DNA from: Desulfopila sp. IMCC35008
GTDB lineage: Bacteria; Desulfobacterota; Desulfobulbia; Desulfobulbales; Desulfocapsaceae
Length of the DNA: 64,000 bases
Direction of reading: 5' to 3'
Assembly: GCF_010646885.2 (NCBI RefSeq)
Contig: NZ_CP050700.1
Location: 62,001-126,000 of the forward strand
Shown: piece after piece, positions 33,421 to 44,876 of the stretch
Layout of the letters: every line of letters starts with the position of its first letter
How positions within the stretch are numbered: position 1 is the first letter of the stretch
The notes under the pieces: model-generated
Seen by the model: only the letters and a program-made list of their open reading frames with translations
Told to the model about the DNA's origin: nothing
Databases searched by the model: none
Made by a program: the position numbers and the translations under genes

Positions 33421-35406
33421 ATGCATGGAAACAATGAAGGTATTTTATCCCTTCTGGATGAGCAGCGTTTTTTTGATCCAGCCGGACAACGTAATAAGGA
33501 GGCGTGGCTAGGCAAGAATGGAGATTACGACGAAGCCAGGAAGCGGGCAGGAGAGGACTATAAGGGCTTTTGGGCTGAACGGGCGGAAGAGCTGGTCAGC
33601 TGGACAGAGAAATGGCAAAACGTCGCCGTCTTTGATTACGAAAAACCGGAATTCAGGTGGTTCGATGGGGCCAGGTTGAATGTCTGTTATAACTGTATTG
33701 ACAGGCATATAGAAGCGGGTAAGAGAAATAAGGCTGCGCTTATCTGGCAAGGAGAACCGCAGGAGGATGTCCGGGCCTTTACTTACCAGATGCTCCTTAC
33801 CGAAGTATCGCGCTTTGCCAATGTCCTGAAGAATCACGGTATAAGAAAGGGCGACCGGGTAATGATTTATATGCCGATGGTACCCGAGTTAGCTGTGGCT
33901 ATGCTTGCCTGCTGCCGTATCGGTGCGGTTCACTGTGTCGTTTTTGCCGGGTTTTCCTCAGTGAGTTTAGGAAACCGGATTGAGGATTGCAAACCCAGGG
34001 TCCTCGTCACGGCCGACGGGGTTATCCGGGCAGGCAGGACGTTCCCACTCAAGCCAAATGTCGATGAAGCGCTGGCAGAGTCTGATTTCGTCAAATCCTG
34101 CATCGTTGTTAAACGTGCCGGTATCGATATCGAAATGAAGGACCGCAGGGATACCTGGTATCACCGGGAGATGGCAGCCAATGACCTGGAAAATGAATGT
34201 GCGCCGGTCGAGATGTCTGCGGTTGATCCCCTCTTCATCCTGTATACTTCAGGCTCGACAGGAAAGCCGAAAGGTGTTGTTCATTCTTCGGGCGGCTATC
34301 TTCTCTATGCCATTCACACTTGCGAGTGGGTATTCGATATTCGGGATGACGATATTCACTGGTGTACGGCTGATATCGGTTGGATAACCGGTCACACGTA
34401 TACCCTCTACGGCCCTCTCGGGCTTGGAGCTACATCAGTAATGTTTGAAGGAATTCCGTCATATCCCGGCCCTGACAGGTATTGGCAGGTGGTTGAAAAG
34501 TATGGAATATCGATATTTTACACTGCCCCTACCGTTATCAGGGCGCTGATGCGCTATGGGAATGAGCCGGTGGATATCCATAACGTGTCAAGTCTCAGGC
34601 TACTCGGTTCCGTGGGAGAACCGATCAATCCTGAGGTGTGGATGTGGTATTTCACCAATGTGGGAAAGATGGCGCTGCCATTGCTTGATACCTGGTGGCA
34701 AACAGAGACCGGCGGTATACTGATCTCGCCACTGCCGTATCAGACCCGGTTGAAGCCTGGCTCAGCGACGCTTGCCCTGCCAGGCATTGATGCTGTCGTT
34801 TTAAACGATGATGGAGAGGAGGCGGAGCCAAACGAAGGGGGACACCTGGTAATAAGGAGGCCGTGGCCAGGAATGTTCCAGGGGGTATTCGGGGACAGAG
34901 AGCGGTATCGGCATGCCTATTTCGAACAGTTTGGAGGTATGTACAATACGGCTGACGGTGCCCGCAGGGATGAAGATGGGTATTTCTGGATAATGGGGCG
35001 TCTTGATGATGTGATAAATGTCTCAGGGCACAGGCTTGGTACAGCAGAAATTGAATCGGTTCTTGTTTCACATCCCAAAGTGGCGGAAGCAGCAGTTGTC
35101 GGCATGCCCCATCCGGTTAAGGGACAGGCCATATATGCTTACATCACTCTTATAGAAAATATTGCAGAGAGCGAAGAGTTGTTAGAGGAATTGCGCCTTC
35201 ATGTCCGCAAACAGATAGGTCCTATTGCTGCACCGGATCAAATGCAATATGCGGAAGGCCTTCCGAAAACGCGGAGCGGTAAGATAATGAGGAGGGTGCT
35301 GAAAAAAATTGCCGCCAACGATACAGACGATTTCGGTGATACTTCTGCACTTGCCGACCCCGCAGTAATTGAAGATTTAATACGGGCAAAATCAATACGG
35401 AAGTGA
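33421..35406 (+). CDS. acs: Acetyl-CoA synthetase
   Basis: AMP-forming acetate activation in the cytoplasm. The 661-residue product has the usual length. The P-loop-like YTSGSTGKPKGVVHS, TWWQTETGG, and the A10 region KTRSGKIMRRVLKK, whose lysine (in SGK) is essential and is acetylated in many species, are all present. The start at ATG 33421 has AAGGAG 9 bases before it and gives MHGNNEGILSLLDEQ; an upstream in-frame start adds 74 residues that read through an inverted repeat. A strong terminator follows. Confidence 0.95.
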   Translation: MHGNNEGILSLLDEQRFFDPAGQRNKEAWLGKNGDYDEARKRAGEDYKGFWAERAEELVSWTEKWQNVAVFDYEKPEFRWFDGARLNVCYNCIDRHIEAGKRNKAALIWQGEPQEDVRAFTYQMLLTEVSRFANVLKNHGIRKGDRVMIYMPMVPELAVAMLACCRIGAVHCVVFAGFSSVSLGNRIEDCKPRVLVTADGVIRAGRTFPLKPNVDEALAESDFVKSCIVVKRAGIDIEMKDRRDTWYHREMAANDLENECAPVEMSAVDPLFILYTSGSTGKPKGVVHSSGGYLLYAIHTCEWVFDIRDDDIHWCTADIGWITGHTYTLYGPLGLGATSVMFEGIPSYPGPDRYWQVVEKYGISIFYTAPTVIRALMRYGNEPVDIHNVSSLRLLGSVGEPINPEVWMWYFTNVGKMALPLLDTWWQTETGGILISPLPYQTRLKPGSATLALPGIDAVVLNDDGEEAEPNEGGHLVIRRPWPGMFQGVFGDRERYRHAYFEQFGGMYNTADGARRDEDGYFWIMGRLDDVINVSGHRLGTAEIESVLVSHPKVAEAAVVGMPHPVKGQAIYAYITLIENIAESEELLEELRLHVRKQIGPIAAPDQMQYAEGLPKTRSGKIMRRVLKKIAANDTDDFGDTSALADPAVIEDLIRAKSIRK

Positions 35407-35447
35407 ATTGGTGCTAACGCTTTTTGGGGGGCAATTGGTGTAAAGGA

Positions 35448-35484
35448 CCTGTTTCGATCAGACAGATCGAAACGGGTTTTTCTT
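35448..35484 (+). terminator. Rho-independent terminator after acs
   Basis: CCTGTTTCGATC (35448-35459) pairs with GATCGAAACGGG (35465-35476) around AGACA with one G-T pair, followed by TTTTTCTTTT. The rest of the 330-base gap to the next gene (35485-35736) shows no gene. Confidence 0.88.
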
Positions 35485-35736
35485 TTGATGCGGTTTTCCA
35501 GGGAAAAGGGAATTGGTATATTTTTTGTATTATACAGAGGATTTGCTTGAATCTAGGGGCTGTTATGGGTAATTAAATAGTTGGCAAAATCGGAATCACT
35601 GTGGAAGTTTTAATGTGTTCTGCGTAATGCACTGATATGTTGGTCTATTTGGGGACGGGTAGTCTACCTGGAGGACATAGGCTTCCAGGGGATTTCTGAA
35701 AAATGTACCGGAAAAATATCCTGGGAGGGAGCTGAT

Positions 35737-36306
35737 ATGGCGGCACCTGGCTTGTTGAAGCCCGAAACATGCTTTCTGCATGTGGTTGACGTGCAGGAAA
35801 GTCTCATGCGGCAGATCCATAACGCAGAAGCTGTTGCTGCCACGGTTAAGCTCATGCTGCGCTGTTCAAAAATACTGGGATTGTCGATTCTGGCGAACAC
35901 CCAGTACCGGAAGGGACTAGGTGTGTATGTACCGGAGCTCGAAGAGCTGATGGATGGCATCCCCCGTCCTGATAAAGTTGAGTTTAATGCCTTTGCCAAT
36001 AATGAGACAGCGGCTCTGGTCGATAAATTACCGGCTTCTGTTACCTGTATGCTCATTGTAGGAGTGGAAACACATATCTGTATCCACCAGACCGCCATGG
36101 GTGCGCTCGCAAGAGGTATTACCCCCTATATCGTATCCGATGCGGTCTCAAGCAGAACCCCTGAAAATCACCGGGCGGGTCTTGCCAGGATGCAGGCCGA
36201 AGGCTGCGTCGTGGGTCCGGCAGAAATGTTTATATATGAAATGCTCGGCAAGGCAGGATCGCCCGAGTTCAAACAGATACTCCCCTTCATTGTCGAGAAG
36301 GGGTAA
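35737..36306 (+). CDS. Isochorismatase-family hydrolase (YcaC-like)
   Basis: A 189-residue cysteine hydrolase. The catalytic aspartate is in VVDVQESL near residue 18, the lysine is expected in the DKVEFNAF region near 81, and the nucleophile cysteine lies in VGVETHICIHQTAMGAL near residue 113. Length and motif order match YcaC-type isochorismatase-like enzymes; the substrate is unknown. It lies 30 bases upstream of alaS and may share its transcript. Confidence 0.87.
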   Translation: MAAPGLLKPETCFLHVVDVQESLMRQIHNAEAVAATVKLMLRCSKILGLSILANTQYRKGLGVYVPELEELMDGIPRPDKVEFNAFANNETAALVDKLPASVTCMLIVGVETHICIHQTAMGALARGITPYIVSDAVSSRTPENHRAGLARMQAEGCVVGPAEMFIYEMLGKAGSPEFKQILPFIVEKG

Positions 36307-36336
36307 CACCGTTTTTTTCACTAACGAGAAAGATTT

Positions 36337-38985
36337 ATGAAAGGCAACGAAATACGTTCTAGGTTCTTACAGTACTTTGAGGATAAAGGTCACAAGCCAG
36401 TGGACAGCTCGTCACTGGTGCCCCAGGATGATCCGACCTTGCTTTTCACCAATGCGGGCATGGTGCAGTTCAAAACCGTTTTCATGGGTGAGGATAAGCG
36501 CGATTATAACAGGGCGGTGACCAGCCAGCGCTGTGTGCGTGCCGGCGGAAAACATAACGATCTTGAAAATGTCGGGTATACCGCCCGGCATCACACCTTC
36601 TTTGAGATGCTCGGGAACTTTTCCTTTGGAGATTATTTCAAGGAGGACGCGATCAAATTTGCCTGGGATTTCCTCACTGTTGAACTGGGTTTGCCACCCG
36701 AGCAACTCTGGGTCTCTATTTTTGATGATGATGACGAGGCCCAGGAGCTCTGGGAGCAGATTAAGGATCTTCCTGAGGGACGCATCGTCCGGATGGGTGA
36801 GAAAGATAATTTCTGGGCCATGGGTGATACCGGACCTTGTGGTCCCTGTTCGGAAATTCATATAGATCAGGGGGTAGAGGCGGGTTGCGACGATCCGAAC
36901 TGTGCTCTGGGGTGTGATTGCGACCGTTTCCTGGAACTGTGGAACCTGGTGTTTATGCAGTTTAACCGTTCGGAAGATGGCACCATGACACCGCTCCCCA
37001 AGCCAAGCATCGATACCGGTATGGGACTGGAGCGTGTTGCTGCAGTTTTGCAGGGGAAGTTCAATAATTACGATTCCGATCTTTTTACTCCCATTATCGA
37101 GAGTCTTGAAACCCTGTCGGGCAGGAAATACGGGTCGAAAGACGCTGATAATGTAGCTATGAGGGTTATCGCAGATCATGCCAGGGCTACAGCTTTCCTG
37201 GTTGCAGACGGAGTGTTGCCTTCCAATGAGGGGCGCGGCTACGTACTGCGGAGGATCATGCGCAGGGCTGTACGATACGGTAAGAACCTGGGGCTGGAAA
37301 AACCGTTCCTGGAGACTGTGACGAACGCGGTAATTAGTGAGATGCAGGATGCTTATCCGCACGTCAAGGACGCCCGTACACTTCTGGCCAAGGTGGTCAA
37401 CAATGAGGAGGCCAGGTTCCGGGAGACACTGGAACACGGTTTGGAACTTCTCGATGAGAAGATTTCTGAATTGGGTAAGGGGACCGGGAAGGTGATAGAC
37501 GGGGCATTCATTTTTAAGCTCTATGATACTTTTGGTTTTCCTTTTGATATCGTTCGCGACATCGCCATCGAAAAAAAGATGGGGTTTGATGAGCAGGGTT
37601 TCTTGACAGCCATGGAGGAGCAGCGGTCGAAATCGAGGGCTTCCAGGAAAGGTGAGGGCGTCAAGCTGAAAGATGAAGGTGTGAAGGAGTTAGCCGAGAA
37701 AGGTGGTGCAACAGAGTTTACCGGTTATTCGTCTCTCATGGAGACAACCCAGGTTGCTGGTCTTATCGATGAAAACGGCCATCGGGTCAGCGAACTGTCT
37801 ACCTCCTCCCGCGGTCGAATTTATACACTTAAGACGCCATTTTACGCAGAGTCCGGCGGCCAGGTCGGAGATTGTGGTAAGGTAGAATGGCAGGGCGGCT
37901 GGGCTGAGGTTCTCTCTACGGCCAAGGAAGGCGACGAGTTGGTGCTCAGTGAGCTGGTGGTTAAAGAGGGGAGCATCAAAGAGGGACAGGATGTCATCTT
38001 ACGGGTCAAGGAAAAGGCCAGGAAGGCGACTGCCGCCAACCACTCAGCCACCCACCTGTTGCAGGCAGCCCTCGTGGAGGTGCTTGGGGATCACGTCAAG
38101 CAGTCAGGATCACTGGTCGGGCCTGATAGGCTCCGGTTTGACTTTACCCATTTCTCCCCCCTCACAGAGGACGAGATAAAACGTATCGAGTCCCTGGTCA
38201 ACGAGCAGATCCGTGGTAATGCCCCAATCGAAACGGCGGTGCTCTCAAAAGATGAGGCACTGGCCGGTGGTGCCACAGCGCTTTTTGGTGAAAAGTACGA
38301 TGAGAGTGTGCGGGTTGTGAGTATGGGCTCATTCAGCAAGGAATTGTGTGGTGGAACACATGTCACAGCTGCAGGTGATATCGGACTTTTCAAGATCCTT
38401 ACTGAGACCGGGATAGCTGCAGGCGTCCGTCGTATAGAAGCAATTGCCGGGGATCCGGCATTGTCATATATTCAGGATATCTGCCGCCGGGAACAGAAAC
38501 TGGAAATGTTGCTGAACGGTAAGGGTAAGGAGTTGCTGACCAAGGTTGAAGCGCTTTTGGCAAACCAGAAAAAACTTGAAAAACAGGTTGCTGAACTTTC
38601 TGCGCAGTTGGCCGGTGCCGATCTTGATGATGTTCTTGCAAATGCAATAGAGGTGGCGGGTGTGAAGGTGCTGGCCGCTGAAATAACTCTGGATAGCCCA
38701 AAAACCCTAAGGGAAGTCGGCGACAAGGTGCGGGATAATCTCGATTCAGGCGTTGCTGTGCTGGGTGGTTCCATAAAAGGCAAGGTTGCCCTGCTCACAA
38801 TCGTCACCAAAGATCTTACCAATACCATCAAGGCGGGTGAGATCGTGAACAAGGTGGCGGCGGTAGTCGGCGGTAAAGGCGGCGGCAGGCCGGACATGGC
38901 ACAAGCGGGTGGTCCCATGGTCGATAAGCTGACGGAAGCCATAAAAAAAGTACCTGATATCGTTTCATCACTGCTGACAAAATAA
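36337..38985 (+). CDS. alaS: Alanyl-tRNA synthetase
   Basis: An 882-residue class II synthetase with the complete layout: catalytic core (LFTNAGMVQFK, ARHHTFFEMLGNFSFGDYF, GPCGPCSEIH), tRNA-binding part, editing domain with zinc ligands NHSATHLLQAAL (HxxxH) and the CGGTHV site, and the C-terminal coiled coil and DHHA1 domain ending in GGGRPDMAQAGG. The length is standard. It has its own strong terminator. Confidence 0.98.
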   Translation: MKGNEIRSRFLQYFEDKGHKPVDSSSLVPQDDPTLLFTNAGMVQFKTVFMGEDKRDYNRAVTSQRCVRAGGKHNDLENVGYTARHHTFFEMLGNFSFGDYFKEDAIKFAWDFLTVELGLPPEQLWVSIFDDDDEAQELWEQIKDLPEGRIVRMGEKDNFWAMGDTGPCGPCSEIHIDQGVEAGCDDPNCALGCDCDRFLELWNLVFMQFNRSEDGTMTPLPKPSIDTGMGLERVAAVLQGKFNNYDSDLFTPIIESLETLSGRKYGSKDADNVAMRVIADHARATAFLVADGVLPSNEGRGYVLRRIMRRAVRYGKNLGLEKPFLETVTNAVISEMQDAYPHVKDARTLLAKVVNNEEARFRETLEHGLELLDEKISELGKGTGKVIDGAFIFKLYDTFGFPFDIVRDIAIEKKMGFDEQGFLTAMEEQRSKSRASRKGEGVKLKDEGVKELAEKGGATEFTGYSSLMETTQVAGLIDENGHRVSELSTSSRGRIYTLKTPFYAESGGQVGDCGKVEWQGGWAEVLSTAKEGDELVLSELVVKEGSIKEGQDVILRVKEKARKATAANHSATHLLQAALVEVLGDHVKQSGSLVGPDRLRFDFTHFSPLTEDEIKRIESLVNEQIRGNAPIETAVLSKDEALAGGATALFGEKYDESVRVVSMGSFSKELCGGTHVTAAGDIGLFKILTETGIAAGVRRIEAIAGDPALSYIQDICRREQKLEMLLNGKGKELLTKVEALLANQKKLEKQVAELSAQLAGADLDDVLANAIEVAGVKVLAAEITLDSPKTLREVGDKVRDNLDSGVAVLGGSIKGKVALLTIVTKDLTNTIKAGEIVNKVAAVVGGKGGGRPDMAQAGGPMVDKLTEAIKKVPDIVSSLLTK

Positions 38986-38996
38986 AAAGATCGTAT

Positions 38997-39027
38997 AAAA
39001 CCGGTTTCATAGCTGAAACCGGTTTTA
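38997..39027 (+). terminator. Rho-independent terminator after alaS
   Basis: AAAACCGGTTTCA pairs with TGAAACCGGTTTT around the loop TAGC, with a short T-run at the end of the stem. Confidence 0.88.
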
Positions 39028-39102
39028 TAATTTGGAATCAAAACCCTGATAACTCTTTTCAGTTTCAGCTGAATCTGAACACCTTTTGAAGCCATAAAGG
39101 GG

Positions 39103-39131
39103 TTGACAGGGACCCATATATACAGTAAGAA
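39103..39131 (+). promoter_or_regulatory. Candidate promoter of the atpF'-atpC operon
   Basis: TTGACA at 39103-39108 is a perfect -35 box. The -10 box is less clear: TAAGAA at 39126-39131 is 17 bases away. It lies in the 289-base gap between the alaS terminator and atpF'. Confidence 0.45.
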
Positions 39132-39274
39132 TTTTTTGCTGCTATGAATGGTCGTTCAGTAAATTTGCGAACGATTCTCATTTGTTGATTCCATGCAGTC
39201 TCGGTTGCGGTCATCATTCAAGTTATTGAATGTTAGTTTTTTTTCTTATTTAAGTTAAACGGGAGCTTACTGAC

Positions 39275-39700
39275 ATGATTACCATGGACAAAACCCTGTT
39301 GATTCAGATCATCAACATGTTTGTACTCATGTATCTCCTCAACAAGGTTCTTTACAAGCCTGTAAAGCAAATCTTGAAGGAGAGGTCTGAGAAGCTGCTT
39401 GGTATGCAGACGGAAATCTTGAAGTTTGAGAAGAACGCGCAGCTCAGGCAGGAAGAGGTGGATGCAAAAATGGCCAAGGCGTCGGGTAAGGCAAAGGCGG
39501 CTCTGGATTCTGCACGGTCTGATGCTCAGGCTGCAGGAGACGCAAAGCTTGCCGAAATCAAAGCCGAAGCAGATGCAACCAAGGAGAAGCAACTGTCTGA
39601 AATCAGTACTCAGATTGGGGCAGCAAGGTCGAGTCTAAAAGACAACCTTGATAACTTCGCGGCTGACATGGCCAGTAAAATTCTTGGGAGGGCTCTGTAA
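39275..39700 (+). CDS. atpF': ATP synthase subunit b' (second b-type subunit)
   Basis: A 141-residue peripheral-stalk subunit. An N-terminal membrane helix (about 6-24, TLLIQIINMFVLMYLLNKVL) is followed by a long coiled coil rich in Ala, Lys, Glu and Gln, ending NLDNFAADMASKILGRAL. It pairs with subunit b (next gene) as a b-b' heterodimer, as in photosynthetic bacteria and many Desulfobacterota. It is the first gene of the second atp locus; atpF follows after 2 bases. Confidence 0.92.
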   Translation: MITMDKTLLIQIINMFVLMYLLNKVLYKPVKQILKERSEKLLGMQTEILKFEKNAQLRQEEVDAKMAKASGKAKAALDSARSDAQAAGDAKLAEIKAEADATKEKQLSEISTQIGAARSSLKDNLDNFAADMASKILGRAL

Positions 39701-39702
39701 AG

Positions 39703-40392
39703 ATGAAAAGAGTGAAGCAAGCAGCCAGGTTGACACTTCTGGCAATGATGACACTTTGGTTTGCCTTTTCTGCTACAGCGGTCTTCGCCTCGTCTGCGGC
39801 GCAGGATACACATGCAGCCGACCCGGCAATCCATGCGGCCCCGGCCGATGGACATGGTGATGCTGCGGCAGAACACGGTGGTGGACATGCTGTCAAAAAC
39901 AGTCTTTCAGCAGAAAAGCTGAAGGATCTGGCCTTCAGGATCATGAACTTTGCCGTTCTGCTGTTCCTGCTGGTTAAATTCACCGCCAAGCCGATCGGTT
40001 CAGGACTTGCCGCTCGCCGTAAGGAGATCAAGGACGAACTCGAAGACCTGGAAACCAGGAAGCAGACAGCCCAGGATTCCTACCGTGACTTCGAGGCCAA
40101 GCTGGCCACCGTAGAGCAAGAGATCGATCTTGTGGTGGAAAAAGCCGTTGCCCAAGCCCAGGTAGAGAAGACAAAAATTCTTGAGAAAGCCGAACAGGCA
40201 GCTGCTGATATCCAGCGCCAGGCAGAGATGACCATTCAGAAGGAGATCATGGAAGCACGACGCTCCTTAAAGAATGAGGTCGCAGAGCAGGCCGCCGTGA
40301 TGGCTGAAGGGTTGATCGTGAAAAATCTTACCCAGGATGATCAGGTAAAGATCGTCGAAGATTATTTAGCTAAAGTGGGGGCCGTACAGTGA
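39703..40392 (+). CDS. atpF: ATP synthase subunit b with N-terminal signal-like extension
   Basis: A 229-residue peripheral-stalk subunit, longer than the usual 155-170. Residues 1-29 look like a signal peptide (ARLTLLAMMTLWFAFSATAVFASS), followed by a His-, Ala- and Gly-rich stretch (about 30-64), then the usual membrane helix (about 78-95, FRIMNFAVLLFLLVKFTAKP) and coiled coil to the delta-binding end. The extra part would put a His-rich tail in the periplasm. Its stop overlaps the GTG start of atpH. Confidence 0.92.
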   Translation: MKRVKQAARLTLLAMMTLWFAFSATAVFASSAAQDTHAADPAIHAAPADGHGDAAAEHGGGHAVKNSLSAEKLKDLAFRIMNFAVLLFLLVKFTAKPIGSGLAARRKEIKDELEDLETRKQTAQDSYRDFEAKLATVEQEIDLVVEKAVAQAQVEKTKILEKAEQAAADIQRQAEMTIQKEIMEARRSLKNEVAEQAAVMAEGLIVKNLTQDDQVKIVEDYLAKVGAVQ

Positions 40393-40934
40393 AACAGACT
40401 ATCCTTGCACGCAGATATGCCAAAGCATTATTCGCGATTGGCAAAGAGCAGGGCACTTACGAAGGGTATAATGAGGCGCTCCAGGCAGTAGCAGAGCTTT
40501 ACCTCGGTACCCCTGAAGTCGTTGATGCTCTCACCAACCCGCTCTACCCGATGGATTTAAGGGAAAAGGTTATGGCTGGTATCGTCACCTCTATGGGTGC
40601 GGATAAGGTCATGGGTAACTTCCTGAACCTGCTCGTTGAAAAGAAACGTGTTGAGATCCTTCCGGAAATTGCAGAAGAATATAAAATCATGGTTGACGAC
40701 GAGAAAAACGTCAGTCATGGCAGTGTAATATCCGCAGTTGAATTGAGTGACGAATTGCAGGCAAAAGTTCAGGCAACACTTGAAAAGTTAACAGGCAAGA
40801 AGGTGGAACTGACAACCAGTGTTGATCCCACTATTATCGGCGGCATAATCGCAAAGGTTGGGGATCTGGTTCTGGATGGAAGTATAAAAGCACAGCTTGC
40901 AGGTTTGAAAGATTCCATTAAGGGGAGAGAATAG
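40389..40934 (+). CDS. atpH: ATP synthase subunit delta
   Basis: A 181-residue subunit that joins the peripheral stalk to the top of F1. It starts at a GTG overlapping the atpF stop. ARRYAKALFAIGKEQG is the N-terminal helical domain, and the C-terminal domain reads VDPTIIGGIIAKVGDLVLDGSIKAQL, the family signature. atpA starts directly after its stop. Confidence 0.95.
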   Translation: MKQTILARRYAKALFAIGKEQGTYEGYNEALQAVAELYLGTPEVVDALTNPLYPMDLREKVMAGIVTSMGADKVMGNFLNLLVEKKRVEILPEIAEEYKIMVDDEKNVSHGSVISAVELSDELQAKVQATLEKLTGKKVELTTSVDPTIIGGIIAKVGDLVLDGSIKAQLAGLKDSIKGRE

Positions 40935-42458
40935 ATGCAGATTAAAGCCGAAGAAATCAGTCAGATTATCAAAGACCAGATTGGTGAGTACGAGACAAGT
41001 ATTGACCTGAACGAGACTGGTACTGTTATCTCTGTTGGTGACGGTATCGCTCGTGTGTACGGTGTCCAGAATTGTATGGCCATGGAGCTCCTCGAGTTCC
41101 CAGGCGGAATCATGGGTCTGGCCCTGAACCTGGAAGCGGACAACGTCGGTTGTGCAGTTCTTGGTAATGTAGCCGGTATTAAGGAAGGCGACATTGTAAA
41201 GCGTACCGGCAAAATTGCTGAGGTTCCTGTAGGACCCGAGATGGAAGGCCGTGTTGTTGATGCTATCGGTGCCCCGATTGATGGTCAAGGACCAATCAAC
41301 GCTGAGCTGAGTGCCAAGATTGAGGTTTTGGCACCGGGTGTTATTGCCCGTAAAGGTGTTCACGAACCATGCTACACCGGTGCTAAGGCCGTTGACGCCA
41401 TGACGCCTGTTGGCCGTGGCCAGCGTGAGCTCGTTATCGGTGACCGCCAGATCGGTAAAACTGCTCTCTGTGTCGATGCCATCATTGCCCAGAAAAACAC
41501 CGACGTACACTGTATCTATGTCGCTGTTGGTCAGAAGAAATCGACGGTTGCCCTGGTTGTTGAAGCACTCAGGAAGCACGGCGCCATGGAGTACACCACT
41601 GTTGTTGCCGCCTGTGCATCTGATCCTGCTCCGATGCAGTACATCGCACCGTTTGCTGGTTGTTCCATGGGTGAGTACTTCCGTGATAACGGTCAGCATG
41701 CCCTGATTATTTATGATGATCTTTCCAAGCAGGCTGTTGCCTATCGCGAACTTTCCCTGCTGCTCAGGCGTCCGCCGGGACGTGAGGCATATCCTGGTGA
41801 TATTTTCTTTAACCACTCCCGTCTGCTTGAGCGTGCTTCAAAAGTAAACGATGAGTTGGGTGCAGGTTCACTTACTGCCCTGCCGATTATTGAGACCCAG
41901 GCAGGTGACGTTTCCGCCTTTATCCCGACGAACGTTATCTCTATTACAGACGGTCAGGTTTACCTTGAGCCGAACCTGTTCTTCTCTGGTGTACGTCCGG
42001 CTATTAACGTCGGTCTGTCCGTTTCCCGTGTTGGTGGTTCGGCACAGGTAAAAGCTATGAAACAAGTTGCAGGTACCCTGCGTCTTGATCTCGCCCAGTT
42101 TCGTGAGCTCGCCGCTTTTGCAGCATTCGGTTCAGATCTTGATGCTGCAACTCAGGCAAAATTGACCCGTGGTGAGCGTCTTGTTGAAATCCTCAAGCAG
42201 CCGCAGTACCAGCCGCTGCCGATGGAGAAGCAGGTCACTATCATTTACGCCGGTTCCAACGGTTACCTGGATTCACTGCCGGTTGATGCACTGGCGGACT
42301 ACGAGGCTGAACTGTACAACTACATTGAGTCTAACGAACCATCAATCTTCACCGACCTCGACAGTGAAAAAGAATTCACCGAGCCGATTAAAGAAAAACT
42401 CAATAAAGTGCTGGCCAGCTTTGGTGAGACTTTCAAGGCAACTAAAGGTCTTAACTAA
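40935..42458 (+). CDS. atpA: ATP synthase subunit alpha
   Basis: A 507-residue non-catalytic F1 subunit. The P-loop [13 protein letters not shown] lies near residues 169-181, and the arginine-finger region reads [18 protein letters not shown]. The N-terminus [16 protein letters not shown] is typical. It begins right after the atpH stop. Long minus-strand ORFs lie antisense to it (for example 40788-41816) but are shadows of the coding frame. Confidence 0.98.
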   Translation: MQIKAEEISQIIKDQIGEYETSIDLNETGTVISVGDGIARVYGVQNCMAMELLEFPGGIMGLALNLEADNVGCAVLGNVAGIKEGDIVKRTGKIAEVPVGPEMEGRVVDAIGAPIDGQGPINAELSAKIEVLAPGVIARKGVHEPCYTGAKAVDAMTPVGRGQRELVIGDRQIGKTALCVDAIIAQKNTDVHCIYVAVGQKKSTVALVVEALRKHGAMEYTTVVAACASDPAPMQYIAPFAGCSMGEYFRDNGQHALIIYDDLSKQAVAYRELSLLLRRPPGREAYPGDIFFNHSRLLERASKVNDELGAGSLTALPIIETQAGDVSAFIPTNVISITDGQVYLEPNLFFSGVRPAINVGLSVSRVGGSAQVKAMKQVAGTLRLDLAQFRELAAFAAFGSDLDAATQAKLTRGERLVEILKQPQYQPLPMEKQVTIIYAGSNGYLDSLPVDALADYEAELYNYIESNEPSIFTDLDSEKEFTEPIKEKLNKVLASFGETFKATKGLN

Positions 42459-42476
42459 TTAGAGGTAGGTACTGAT

Positions 42477-43346
42477 ATGCCGAGTCTAAAAGAAGTTAAA
42501 ATGAAGATCTCGGGTGTCAAGAAGACATCCCAGATCACCAAGGCCATGAACATGGTCGCCGCGGCTAAGCTCCGCGGCGCCCAGGAGAAGATGGAGGCAT
42601 TTCGCCCTTATACCTCCAAGTTCAATGAGGCTATGTCCAATCTTTCCGCAGGCGCCAATCCCGACCAGTTTCCTTTGATGGCCAACCGTGACGTAAAAAA
42701 CGTCGAGTTGATCGTGGTCACTTCCGACAGGGGATTATGCGGATCTTTTAATGCCAACATCATCAAGCAGGTCGAGAAGATGATGGCTGACTATGAGGGG
42801 AAGGGTGTCGGAGTCAGCCTCGTCTGTGTCGGCAAAAAAGGACTTCAGCTCCTGAAGAAGTCTGGCAAGGTACGCAAATCCTACACGGATGTCATGGCAA
42901 ACTTCCAAATGTATAACGCCAGGGAGATTGCCACGGATGTTGCTGCACAGTTCCTTGAAGAGAAGATCGACAAGGTAGAGGTTGTGTACAGCGAGTTTAA
43001 ATCTGTGGCTGTCCAGAGGGCCAAGGTTGCGCAGATGCTGCCGGTCCAGCCTGTTGTGACTGAGGGAGAAGAGGCCACCAAGATATCAGGAGACTACATC
43101 TACGAGCCTTCTGAGGAAGAGATCATGGATGTGTTACAGCCGCTCTACCTGAACGTTGTCTGCTATGCCTCCATGCTGGAAGTCGGTGCCGGTGAACATG
43201 CCGCCCGGATGACAGCCATGGACAATGCGACCAACGCCTGTAAGGATATCGTGAGCAATTTGACCGTCGTATATAACAAGGCTCGCCAGGCCGCCGTTAC
43301 TAACGAGTTGATGGATATCGTTGGCGGTGCAGAAGCCCTGAAATGA
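42477..43346 (+). CDS. atpG: ATP synthase subunit gamma
   Basis: A 289-residue central-shaft subunit. It begins MPSLKEVKMKISGVKKTSQITKAMNMVAAAKLR and ends ARMTAMDNATNACKDIVSNLTVVYNKARQAAVTNELMDIVGGAEAL, the two helices of the shaft; the central part has LIVVTSDRGLCGSFNANI. Order and length are as expected. Confidence 0.97.
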   Translation: MPSLKEVKMKISGVKKTSQITKAMNMVAAAKLRGAQEKMEAFRPYTSKFNEAMSNLSAGANPDQFPLMANRDVKNVELIVVTSDRGLCGSFNANIIKQVEKMMADYEGKGVGVSLVCVGKKGLQLLKKSGKVRKSYTDVMANFQMYNAREIATDVAAQFLEEKIDKVEVVYSEFKSVAVQRAKVAQMLPVQPVVTEGEEATKISGDYIYEPSEEEIMDVLQPLYLNVVCYASMLEVGAGEHAARMTAMDNATNACKDIVSNLTVVYNKARQAAVTNELMDIVGGAEALK

Positions 43347-43389
43347 TAATAGAGTATACGGATAATCTTAAGACTTTTAGGAGGGGTAA

Positions 43390-44808
<1,419 letters not shown>

Positions 44809-44819
44809 TTCAACCATCT

Positions 44820-44854
44820 TGTGTCTACCCTGAAGGCAGTATTGGGTAGACACA
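44820..44854 (+). promoter_or_regulatory. 11-base perfect inverted repeat between atpD and atpC
   Basis: TGTGTCTACCC (44820-44830) pairs perfectly with GGGTAGACACA (44844-44854) around a 13-base loop. No T-run follows, so it is more likely an RNA-processing or stabilising hairpin that lets beta (three copies) be made in excess of epsilon (one copy). Confidence 0.5.
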
Positions 44855-44876
44855 CACAACCAGAGAGGTCAATACA

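Noticed and set aside
36412-37437. 341-codon ORF antisense to alaS
   Set aside because: Shadow of the alaS coding frame, without a recognisable domain.
40788-41816. 342-codon ORF antisense to atpA
   Set aside because: It follows the codon pattern of the highly conserved atpA on the other strand and has no domain; it is a shadow frame.
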